A stretch of 64,000 bases of DNA, taken from NCBI GenBank assembly GCA_029783825.1, contig JAREIK010017250.1, forward strand, positions 62,001 to 126,000, given 5' to 3'. The translations under genes were made by a program, and so were the position numbers. The notes beneath the pieces were generated by a model. It was not told the origin of the DNA. It ran no database searches and saw only the letters and a list, made by a program, of their open reading frames with translations. Numbering within the stretch: the stretch's first letter is position 1; each line of letters begins with the position of its first letter. This document shows positions 11,621 to 22,948 of this stretch, in pieces. The DNA is from Sapria himalayana (Eukaryota > Streptophyta > Magnoliopsida > Malpighiales > Rafflesiaceae).

Positions 11621-14600
11621 AAATAACAAAAAATTTATTTTTATTTCGTGATTTTCAAAGGTTATAACCTTTAAAAATATAATAATTTTTTAATAGTTCT
11701 AAAATATGAATACAATACTTAGTTATAATAATCTTAATAATTTTATTTGTTGTAGATTAAATATAAAAAATGTATTAATATATATTATAATAATGATCAA
11801 AAAATAAATTAATAAACTATTATCAATAAGATAGATATTAATTAAAATATATTTTCAGAACCCAAAATAATTCAAAATCAAAGTAAATTATATTACTAAA
11901 TAAAATTTTAAATTTTGGAAATTTTGTTTATTTTTAGAAGCTTGTTTTTTTTCATAAAAAATAATTTATTTAAATTATATTTGTCTCACTCATTATTTAT
12001 TTTGTAATTAATATTACTATAAAAATAAACTAAAAAATAATTAAAATGAATATTTAAAATTATAATCAATACAAATAAAAATGAGATTTATTATTTATTA
12101 TTTATTATTTAGGTTATATAGGTTTAATGGTTTAATTATTTAGTGGGTTTTTAAGTTTAGGAGTCTAGAGATATAAATGTTTGGAATTTAGTGGTTTATA
12201 AGTTTTATTTAAATAATAAAATAATAAAAAATTATTTTTGTGATTTTTTGTCATTTTTAAGGTTATAACCTTTGAAAATATAATAATTTTAAAATTTTTT
12301 TCAATTGTAAATATAATATTTAGTTATAATAACTTAGTAATTATAAAAATTTTAATTGAATATAAGTAATTTTATTGTTCAATATTATAAAAATGATCAA
12401 ATAATAAATTAATAAACTATTATTAATAAGATTGATCGCAACATAAAATATAATTGCAAAACTTATATATAATGATTCAAAATCTAAGTAGAATATATAA
12501 CTAAATAATAATTTTTTGTTTTTAAATTTTTACTTCTTTATATAACCTTATTTTTTTTTGGTTAAAAATAAATTATTAAAATTATATTTGTCTCACTCAT
12601 TATTTATTTTGTGATTGATATTTCTATATAAAATAAACTAATAAATAATTAAAATGAATATTTAAAATTATAATGAATACAAATTAAAATGAGATTTATA
12701 ATTTATTATATATGGTATACCAGTTTAATGGTTTGATTATTTAGGAGTTTTGTGGTTTATGAGTTTAGCTATTTATGTTTTTAGGCATTTAGTGGTTTAA
12801 AAGTTTTATTTATATAATAAAAATTTAAAATTCTATTTTTGATTTTTTCTGATTTTCAAAGGTTATAACCTTTGAAAATAAAATAAATATTTAAAATTTT
12901 TTGAAATGTGAATACCATGTATAATTATATTAATCTTACTAATTATATATCATATAAATTCAATATAAATAATTTTAATGATATATATTATAATAAAGAT
13001 CAAAAATTAAATTAATAAACTATTATAAATAATATAAATATTAATTAAAATATATTTACATAACACAAAATAATTCAAAATCAAATCAAAATATATTACT
13101 AAAAAATAATATTTAATTTTTAAAATTTTCCATTTTTTATAGGGTTATATATTTTTTATTAAAATTAATAATTTAAATAATATTTGTCTCACTCGAAATT
13201 TATTTTTAATTAATATTTCTAAAAATTTAAACTATAAATAATTAAAATGAATATATAAAATTATAATAAATAGAAATAAAAATGTGATTTATTATTTATT
13301 AAGTAGTATATAGCTATTAAACGTTTTATGTATTTAGGGGTTTCGGGATCTATGGCTTACTGATTTAAGTAAGTAAGCATTTAATGATTTATAGGTTTTA
13401 TTTAAAAAATGAAATAAAAAAAATTTATTTTTATTATTTTTCATCATTTTTTATAGTTATAACCTTTGAAAATATAATAATTTTTAAATTTTTTACAAAA
13501 GTGAATTCAATATTTAGTTATAATAATCATTATATTTAAATATCATATGAATTCAATATAAACTATTTTTTTGATAAATATTCTAATAATGATTAAAAAA
13601 TAGATTAATAATCTATTATTATTAAGATATATATCAATTATAAAATAATTACAAACCCTAAAATGATTAAGAATCAAAACAAACTATATTACTATATAAT
13701 AATTTTTTGTTTTGAATTTTTTTTTCTTTTAAAAAGTTTATCTATATTATTTTGATGAAAAATAATTATATAAATTATATTTGTGTAACTCATAATTTAT
13801 TTTGAAATTAATATTTATATAAAAATAAACAAATATATAATTAAATTTGAATATATAAAATTAAAATGAAAACAAAATGAAATTTATTATTTATTATTTA
13901 GGATATACCAGTCTAATTTAAATTAGATCTATCTCACTAATAATTTATTTTATAATTAATATTTCTATAAAAATAAACTGATAAATAATTAAAATAAAAT
14001 TAAAATTATACTGAATAATTAAAATAATTTATTTTGTTCATCTCTCAACTCTAGAATGATTGCTAAAGCTCTATCCAAAATAATAGGAGCTTTTATTTTG
14101 TCTCTATTATGTCTCATCATATTTGATGTTGAATCACTGTGATATCAAAGGTAATTTGACTAATGTACGCTAACAGACCAAACCAAAGTTGTACCCCAAT
14201 GTGTTGAAATAGCTAGTTGTTGAGGATGCTATTTATATTGATTATTGTAATTTGTTCTAAAATATCTCTCATGCACACACTCAAAGCAATTTTTTTAAAA
14301 CATAGTTCACCTCTAAAAAATAACCACCTTGTAGCCTATTAGAATAAACTAGCCCTATGGTGGTTTGAGCAGGGCAAGAAGTATGGGCTCTCTTTCAATC
14401 AAGAATCAAAAAATTTATTTTATTGCCATGTCTAAGCCTTTTTTTAATATCCTCATGATATGAAATGTATCATTTATCTCTTTTTATATTAAATGAGTTA
14501 TGTATACATGCACACAATACCCAAAAAGGTGTAAATGAATCATATTTAAATGTATAAAATGTTTTAATTATTGCTCAAAATATTAGTCTTGCATATTGAC

Positions 14601-15132
14601 ACTTGAGGTCACAAATCAAATGAAAAAGCCATAGAGATATTTCCAATCCCATGAATTTTAGCTATAGAAAGTTATAAAGAGTAGTACTCGAGCTTTAACT
14701 ATTTCTAGGGTCATGACTTTTGCTCTTGAGGAATGTCCAAAGTTACAATCATTCCTAGTGCAATGACTTTGCAATATAAAGATAAAATGCACAAGCTATG
14801 TTCATATCCAATAATGTGACCCAGTATTATAGTGATTAAATATGTATTCATGATCATTCTTAGTGCCATAACAATATGTTCAACAGAGAGACACAAGTTC
14901 TGGCATATTCTCATCGATATGATTTTGTGTTCTAGAGACAAAATACACAATCATGACTATTGCTAATGCTACAATAATCTAAAGCAAGAAAGAGGCGGAA
15001 TCCATAACTAACCCCTTGAGTCATGACTTTGTGATACATATACAAAGATATAAATCTGTGACATTCCTAAAAGTTATGAATTTAAATTTAAATTTAACAC
15101 TTAGTCATTTGATTATAAAAGTGCAAAACATG

Positions 15133-15211
15133 AGATTTAGGATTTAGGGTTTATGGATTAGGGTTATAGTTTATGTTTTAAGGTTTAGGATTTAAAGTTT
15201 AGGTTTTATGG
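15133..15211 (+). repeat. Degenerate TTTAGGG (plant telomere-type) tract
   Basis: About eleven imperfect 7-mers such as TTTAGGA, TTTAGGG, TTTATGG, ATTAGGG. Equivalent tracts occur in the other two segment copies (35,008-35,085 and, inverted, 57,009-57,092). Seven-base spacing separates it from the satellite's own 8-bp-periodic tract. Confidence 0.8.
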
Positions 15212-15370
15212 TTTTTTTTTGTTTTTTTTGGAAAATACACTCTTTATTTATCATTTAGGCACACAACTTACAAGAGACTAAAAAGATGACTAATTTTGGA
15301 CAGCCCACCAAATCCTATACATAGAAAAACATAATTCTTAATAATTCCAAGCATACAAATACAACTAAAA

Positions 15371-15490
15371 TCACCGGGCATTCCTGGATTTTAGAGTTGG
15401 CATTGAGTCATTATGAGCAATACGTCCTTTCCATTCGAATTCATCCAAACCTTTTGGAGGAACCTGAATGATGCACCATATTAAAACTAT
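15371..15490 (-). other. Short conserved open frame within segment A, possible exon remnant
   Basis: On the minus strand a 39-codon frame between two stops contains VPPKGLDEFEWKGR, then AHNDSMPTLK, then TGA at 15,371-15,373. Copy C keeps the same frame on the + strand (about 56,706-56,825) with VPPKGLDKFEWKGR. Copy B carries an in-frame TAA at the phenylalanine-glutamate position. There is no ATG at its start and I do not recognise the protein. It may be chance. Confidence 0.3.
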
Positions 15491-16471
15491 TCAAATAAGA
15501 GATTGTGCATGTGTGTGACATGCAGCATCAAGCATTTGCCTATGTCATTGCTATGCAATAGAATACATGTAAAACTGAATATCCATAAATCAACAAGTCC
15601 ACATATATGGAAATTTGTCAATTCATTCTCACCTCTGAATTCCACATTCTTTTGTTCCAATGATCCACAAAAGAGTATCTCTTGGGTTAGAATGCTTCCT
15701 CCTCGAGCTCCATGAAGTTGATGTATGTTGCACACACAATATATCAAAAAATATGCATGCATCGGTGTGCATGTGTGATTAGGTCCATCTCATAGTCTAA
15801 TTATCTACACGTACAACCAAGCTAGAATACAAGTAAAATTACAAAATGCTATAAAGATGGGACTTATGTTCCAGAGAGTGTAGCATCGACTAATGTGTAT
15901 TTACAAAATGCATTAGTCAGCCCCACTTAGAGATACTCGTGGGTCCAGTTTCCCTCATTGCATGCTACATAGAGAACAAACAAGATTGTGTGTGTGAGTA
16001 TGTCATAATCCATCTCTATAAGTACATGGTGCATACTAAGTCCAAAATACAAATAAGACTACAAACATAAACTACAAGTTTGAATCTTTCGCTTTCGTGT
16101 GGCTAGTGTGGACTCCATTGCTGACTGGCACAGCTTGGTGATGCTTCGGATTTTTCCGGCTCTCCAATTAATCATGGATTACCTGCTACTCTTGTTGTGC
16201 GACGGTTGGGTGGCCCTCTATGCTGCGTGATATGGCTAGTGGGACCCACTCCTAGCTACTCCTGGGTTTAATCCCGACCACTTTGCTTGGTCTCGCCGGT
16301 TGTCTGAATGTTATCATCCCAGCTTGCTAGTTGGGCGCTCTACAAGATGGTGGCACTTACTTCTGGCTGCTTACAGGACTTGCTGGCCCCTCTAAATGCT
16401 ACACAAAATGGACAAGTATATGTGCACGAGTGTACTGTGATCCGTCGCTATGTGTGTGAGGTGCAACAGTA

Positions 16472-19400
16472 TCAGGGTTTAGGAGTTTAGTTATTTAAGT
16501 ATTTAGGTATTTGTCATATATAGGTTTTATTTAAATAATTAAATCACAAAAAAATTATTTTTATGATTCTTTCTCATTTTCAAGGTTATAACCATTCAAT
16601 ATATTATAATTTTTAATTTTTTTTTCAAATGTTAATACAATATTTAATTATAATAATCATAAAAATTAAATATCTTGTAAATTCATTATAAATAATTTTA
16701 TTGATCGATATTATAATATTGATCATAAAATAGATTAATAAACTATTTTTAATAAGATAGATATTAATTAAAATATATTTGCATAATTTAAAACGATTCA
16801 AAATCAAATTAAAATATATTACATATATAATAATTTTTTATTTTTAAATTTTTTATTCTTTTTATAAGCTTATAAATATTTTTGTTAAAGATAAATTATT
16901 TAAATTATATTTTTCTCATTCATAATTTTATTTTGCAATTAATATTTCAATAAAAATAAACTAATAAATAATTAAAATGGATAATAAAATTATAATGAAT
17001 ACAAATAAAAATGAGATTTATGATTAATTATTTAGGGTATACTAGTTTAATGGTTTAACTATTAGGAGTTTAGGAGTTTAGTGATTTAAGTGTTTAGGGC
17101 ATTTAGTAGTTTATATGTTTTATTTAAATAATGAAATAACAAAAAAATTATTTTTCAAATTTTTTATCAATTTTGAAGGTATAACCTTTATAAATATAAT
17201 AATTTTTAAATTTTTTTCAAATATGAATACAAAATTTAGTTTTAATAAACTTAATAATTATATATCATGTAAATTAAAAATAAGCAATTTTATTGATAGA
17301 TATTAATAAACTAAATATAAATATAAATATAATAATGATCAAAAAATAAATTAATAAACTATTATTTATTGATAGATAGTTATATATTATTTATAAATAT
17401 TTAAACCTTTAAAGATGGTTTATATGTTTAAGTATTTAAGGGTTTTTGGGTTTAGGAGTTTTATGATTTAAGCATTTAGGCATTTAGTAGTTTATAGGTT
17501 TTATATAAACAATAAAATAACAAAAAATTTATTTTTATGAATTTATATCATTTTAAAAGATGATAACCTTTAAAAATATAATAATTTTAAAATTATTTTA
17601 AAATGTAAATATAATATTTAGTTATAATAATCTTAATAATTATATATCAGGTAAATTCAATATTAATAATTTTATTGATAAATATTCTAATAATGATAAA
17701 AAAAACAAATTAATAATCTATATTTAATAAGATAGATATCAATTAAAATATAATTACAAAACCTAAAATGATTCAGAAGCAATGCAAAATATATTACTAT
17801 ATAAAAATTTTTTGTTTTAAAATTTTTTTTTCTTTTAAAAAGTTTATCCATAATTTTTTGATGAAAATAATTTATATAAATTATTTTTGTTTAGCTCAAT
17901 TTATTTTCTAATTAATATTTATACATAAATAAACAAATAATTAAATAAAATGAATATTTAAAAATATAATGAAAAAAAATGAGATTTATTAATTAGTATT
18001 TAGGGATACTATTTTAATTTAAATTAGATCTATCTCATTAATAATTTATTTTGTAATTAATATTTTTATAAAAATAAACTTATAAATAATTAAAATAAAA
18101 ATTTAAAATTATATTGAATAAAAATTAAAATTAGATTTATGATTTATTATTAATCTATACCAGTTTAATGGAATAAGAATTTAGAGGTTTTGTCGTTTAG
18201 TTGTTTAGCGATTTATGTTTTTAGGTATTTAGTCGTTTATAGGTTTTATTTAAACAATGAATAAAAAAAAATAATTTTGATATTTTTCATATTTTAAATG
18301 GTTATAACCTTTTAAAATATAATAATTTTAAATTTTTTTAAAAAATGTGAATACAATATTTAGTAAAAATAATCATTATAATTATATATAATATAAACTA
18401 AATATAAACAGTTTTATTTATAGATTTGATATCAATTATAAAAAATAAATTAATGTGTTATTATTAATATGATAGATATAAATTAAAATATAATTAAAAA
18501 ACCTAAAATGATTCAAAAACAACGTAAAATTTATTACTAAATAATAATTTTTGTTTTTTTGTTTTTGCTCCTTTTTATAAGCTTATATCTTTTTTTTATG
18601 AAAAATAAATTATTTAAATTATAATTTTATCACTCATAATTTATTTTGTAATTAAATATTTCAATTTATTATTTAAATTATATTTAATGTTTACGAGTTT
18701 AAAGGTTTAAGTATTTAGGGGCTTCTAAGTTTAGGAGATTAGAGATTTATGTGTTTAGGTATTTAATGGTTTATAAGTTTTATTTAAACAATGATATAAC
18801 AAAAAATTTATTTTTGTTATTTTTTATTATTTTTGAATGTTATAACCTTTGAAAATATAACAATTTTTAAATTTTTTTATATGTGAATACTATATTTATT
18901 TAAGATAAAATTAATAATTATATATCATGTAAATTCAATATAAATAATTATATTGATAGATATTATATTAATTATAAAAAAATAAATTAATAAACTATTA
19001 TTAATAAGAAAGATTTAATTTAAAATATATTTGCAAAACGTAAATTTATTCAAAATCAAAATAATATATATTACTAAATAATAATTTTTTTGATGTTTTG
19101 TTTCTTTTTATAAGTTTATAATTTTTTTTATTAAAATTAGTTTATTTAAATTATATTTGTCTTCCTCATAATTTAATTTTAATTTATAATTCTATAAAAA
19201 TAAACTAATAAATAATTAAAATAAATATTTAAAACTATAATGAATACTAATAAAATAGAGATTTATTATTTATTATTTAAAATATACTAGTTTAATGGTT
19301 TAAGTATTTAGGTGTTTTGGGATTTAATGATTTAAGTGTTTAGGACTTTTGTTATTTATAGTTTTTATCTAAAGAATGAAAAAATAAAAAATGTAATTTT

Positions 19401-22383
19401 TTGATTTTTTTTTTAATTTTTGAAGGTTATAACCTTGGAAAATATAATAATTTTTAATTTTTTTAAAATGTGAATAAATATTTAGTTATAATAATCTTAA
19501 TAATTATATATAATGTAAACTCAATATAAATAATTTTATTAATAGATATTATAATAATGATCAATAAAAAATTAATAAACTATTATTAATAAGAATGATA
19601 TAAATTAAAATATAATTACAAAATCTAAAATGATTCAAAATCAAAATAAAATATATTACTAAATAATAAATTTTTGTTTTTAAATTTTTGCCTCTTATTA
19701 TATGGATATATTTTTTTTTTGATTAAAAATACATTATTTATATTAGATATGTCTCACTAATAATTTATTTTGTAATTAATATTTCTATAAAAATAAACTG
19801 ATAAATAATTAAAATATAAATTTAGAATTATACTTAATAAAAATTATATTGAGATTTATTATTTTTTTATTAATGTACACATGTTTAATTGCTTAAGTAT
19901 TTAGAGGTTTTGTCATTTAGGAGTTTAGCAATTTATGTTTTTAGGCATTTAGTGGTTTATAGGTTATATTTAAACAATAAAATAACAAAAAAAAATTTTG
20001 TAATTTTTTCTCATTTTCATAGGTTTAACCTTTGAAAATATAATAATATTTTTTGAAATGTGAATAAAATATTTAGTTATTTTAATATTAATAATTATAT
20101 ATCATATAAATTCAATATAAACAATTATATTGATAAATAATTTAATAATGATCAAAAATTAAATTAATAAACTATTAATAATAATATAGATATTAATTAA
20201 AAAATATTTACAATACCAAAATCGATTCAAGATTAAACTATATTGTATTACTGTATAATAATTTTTAATTTTTAAATTTTTACTTCTTTTATAAGCGTAT
20301 ATATTTTTTTTTAATTAAAAATAAATTATATAAATTATTGTGTCGCACTCATAATTTATTTTGTAATAAATATTTTATAAAAATAAACTTAAAAATAATC
20401 AAAATCATTATTTAAAATTATAATAAATAAAATAAATATTAGATTTATTATTTATTAAGTAGTTTATAGTGGTTTAATGGTTTATGTATTTAGGAGTTTA
20501 CTGATTTACCTATATATGAATTTAGTGGCTTATATGTTTTATTTAAAAAATAAAATAACAAAAAATTTATTTTTGTTATTTTTTGATATTTTCAAAGGTT
20601 ATATAACCTTTGAAAATAAAATAAATTTTAAATTTTTTTCTAAAGTGAATATAATCTTGTGTTATAAAAATAATTATATTTATATATAATATTAATTTAA
20701 TATAAACTATTTTATTGATAAATATTCTAATAATGATCAAAAAATAAATTAATAATCTATTATTAATAAGATAGATATGAATTAAAGTATAATTACAAAA
20801 CCTAAAATAATTCAGAAGCAAAGCAAAATATATTACTATATAATAATTTTTGTTTTGAATTTTTTTTCTTTTAAATAGTTTATGTATATTTTTTTGATGA
20901 AAAATAATTTATATAAATTATATTTGTCTAACTCATACTTTATTCTGTAATAAATTTATTTATAAATATAAACAAGTAAATAATTAAAATGAATATTTAA
21001 AATTATATTTAAAAAAATGAGATTTAATATTTATTATTTAGGGATACCGGTTTAATTTAAATTATATATTTCTCAGTAATAATTTATTTTGTAATTAATA
21101 TTTCTATAAAAATAAACTGATAAATATTTAAAATAAAAATTTAAAATTGTACTAAATAAAATTTAAAATGAGATTTATGATTTATTATTATTGTATACCA
21201 CTTTAATGGATTAAGTATTTAGACGTTTTTTCATTTAGGATTTTAGCTATTTATGTTTTTAGGCTTTTAGTGGTTTATACGTTTTATTTTAAAAAATAAA
21301 ATATCAAAAAAAATTTCTATAATTTTTTCTTATTTTCAAAGGTTATAACCTTTGAAAATATAATAATATTTAAAATTTTTTGAAATGTGAATACAATACT
21401 TAGTTATAATAATATTAATAATTATATATCATATAAATTCAATATAAATAATTTTATAGATATATATAATAATAATGATCAAGATTAAATTTATAAACTA
21501 TTGATATTAAGATAGATATTAATTAAAAAATAATTATAAAACCCAAATTGATTCAAATTTATAGTAAAATATATTTCTGAATTAAAATTTTTAATTTTTA
21601 AATGTTTATTTCTTTTATAAGCATATTTATTTTTTAATTTATATTTGTCTCACTCATAATTTATTTTGTAATAAATATTTCTATAAAAATAAAAAAATAA
21701 ATAATTAAAATGAATATTTAAAATTATAATAATTATAATTAAAAATTAGATTTATTAATTATTAAGTAGTATACAATGATTTAATGGTTTATGTATTTTG
21801 GCATTACGGGGTCTAGGAGTTTACTGATTGATCTGTGCATGCATTTAGTAGTTTATACGTGTTTTTTATAAAAATATCAAAAAATTTATTTTTTTTATTA
21901 TTTGATATTTTCAAAGGTTATAACCTTTGAAAATATAATAATTTTTAAATATTTTTTCAAAAGTGAATACAATATTTAGTTATAATAATCTTTATATGTA
22001 TATATCATATAAATTCAATATAAATATTTTTATTGATAAATATTCTAATAATGATCAAAGAATAAATTAATAATCTATTATTAATAAGATAGATATCAAT
22101 TTAAATATAATTACAAAACTTAATATGATTCAAAATCAATGTAAAATTTATTACTAAATAAAAATTTTTTGTTTTTAAATTTGTAATTCTTTTTATAAGA
22201 TTATATTTTTTTTATTAAAAGTAAATTATTAATATTATATTTGTCTGACTAATTAATTATTTTGGAATTAATATTTATATAAAAAATAAACTAATAAATT
22301 TTAAAAATTAATATTTAAACTTAAAAATTAAAAATTATAATGAATACAAATTAAAATGAGATTTAATATATATTATTACTGTA
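16472..22383 (+). repeat. 0.6-kb satellite array, block 3 (+ orientation)
   Basis: Ten dyads, near 16,588, 17,181, 17,564, 18,305, 18,842, 19,429, 20,026, 20,602, 21,345 and 21,920. The copy at 20,587-20,618 has an extra central TA yet stays a perfect 32-bp palindrome, and 21,905-21,936 is another perfect 32-bp palindrome. The 383-bp spacing between 17,181 and 17,564 marks the fold-back variant. Chimeric junctions lie near 18,001-18,040 and 21,041-21,080. The frames at 17,115-17,306, 20,477-20,689 and 20,576-20,821 are repeat translations. No gene seen. Confidence 0.93.
17395..17437. repeat. Fold-back (hairpin) junction in satellite, copy A
   Basis: Two oppositely oriented pieces of the 8-bp tract abut around the loop GATGG. 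The arms are 19 nt with a few mismatches here. Sister copies are at 37,276-37,318 (one mismatch) and 55,125-55,167 (perfect). It lies about 0.93 kb beyond the end of segment A, the same relative place as in the other two copies. Confidence 0.8.
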
Positions 22384-22408
22384 ATATTTAATTTATTTTT
22401 TGATAATC
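22384..22408 (-). repeat. Reversed sliver of satellite at LTR boundary
   Basis: Some 25 bp reading as the minus orientation of the monomer ('aatttattttttgataatc') sit between + oriented satellite and the LTR start. The inverted paralogue at 53,789-53,815 keeps the same arrangement, so the rearrangement predates the duplication. Confidence 0.7.
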
Positions 22409-22948
22409 TGTTAGTATAAAGAAATATGTTTTCTTTTTTAATATTTTCATGTAAGTGCAGGAAATGAAATATTAAGAGGTCGGGGATGCAGCAGTAGCAC
22501 AATAATAGAGGTCTCGCTGACTAGACAGCGGGCCAAAATTTGACCAGAGCCTGATCCGTCTCATAATTCGACCAGCTCCGGTTAAATGAACCGAGAGAAA
22601 TTTTAATATAAAATGATTTGTAATTTTATTTTCATGTGGCTATTTTTGTACCCGTGGAACTATTTATCGTATCTCTCTCTCCTCCCTAGGAGATTTATCG
22701 CGACTATTTTGTGTGCTGCATACTGTTAGACATTTCTGTTGCTTTAATCTATAACGCAAAAGCATTTTCTGGTGGATTTAGCTAGTCATACTGAGCGACT
22801 AGCGAACCACATTATTTTTGCTGTTTATTTCTTATTTTTTGATTCTATCATGGATGGTTGCTAAATTGGGATATATATTGGTTATTTTTTATAGTTTCCG
22901 TGTTTCTGTATCTCAATCTCACTACCATGGAAGCACAATTGCCCAACA
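22409..22948 (+). mobile_element. Probable solo LTR (Ty1-copia-like), copy 1
   Basis: A 540-bp GC-richer block starting TGTTAGTATAAAG and ending TTGCCCAACA, so it has the TG...CA ends and short inverted repeat TGTT/AACA of an LTR. The CCCAACA end is typical of plant copia LTR 3' ends, hence the + orientation. A CT-rich run lies at 22,672-22,684. No primer-binding site, gag-pol sequence or second LTR follows; satellite resumes at once with 'attatatatggtatac'. The flanking 5-mers (TAATC and ATTAT) do not match, so no target duplication survives. The paralogue at 53,249-53,788 is exactly the same length. Another class of insert is possible. Confidence 0.6.

Larger units (their letters stand above)
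5526..14035 (+). repeat. 0.6-kb satellite array, block 2 (+ orientation)
   Basis: Fourteen dyads, centred near 5,573, 6,183, 6,771, 7,375, 7,957, 8,569, 9,301 (half deleted), 9,801, 10,395, 10,942, 11,665, 12,265, 12,865 and 13,460. Private variants show a nested duplication at about 5.49 kb: 'taatagttctaaa' at 6,183 and 11,665, 'accatgtataattat' at 7,375 and 12,865, and 'aaaatgatcaaataat' after 6,771 and 12,265. Recurrent chimeric junctions lie at about 9,001-9,045 and 13,901-13,945, and a second deletion-junction type at about 9,617-9,655. The open frame at 8,480-8,707 is repeat translation. No gene seen. Confidence 0.93.
14036..16471 (+). other. Anonymous non-satellite segment, copy A
   Basis: A 2,436-bp insert of more balanced composition, beginning at 'gttcatctctcaactc' and ending at 'caacagt' before the satellite resumes with 'atcagggtttagg'. 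Highly similar copies lie at 33,908-36,401 (same orientation) and 56,093-58,187 (inverted, with about 370 bp missing). I see no terminal inverted repeats, target duplication, LTR ends or recognisable protein domain. Its open frames (for example 14,711-14,950 minus, 15,487-15,762 minus, 15,503-15,715 plus, 16,308-16,490 plus) are short, differ in length between copies and lack a recognised motif. It contains a telomere-like tract (15,133-15,211) and a poly(T) stretch near 15,212-15,230. It may be a captured genomic fragment or a decayed transposon. Confidence 0.85.

Noticed and set aside
14711..14950. 79-residue frame in segment A, seen in shorter forms at 34,584-34,769 and 57,273-57,470
   Set aside because: Similarity simply reflects DNA duplication; start and stop positions differ and no motif is recognised.
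16308..16490. Coding potential of the GC-richer end of segments A, B and C
   Set aside because: Frames there end in or run into satellite sequence, and indels between copies change the frame.
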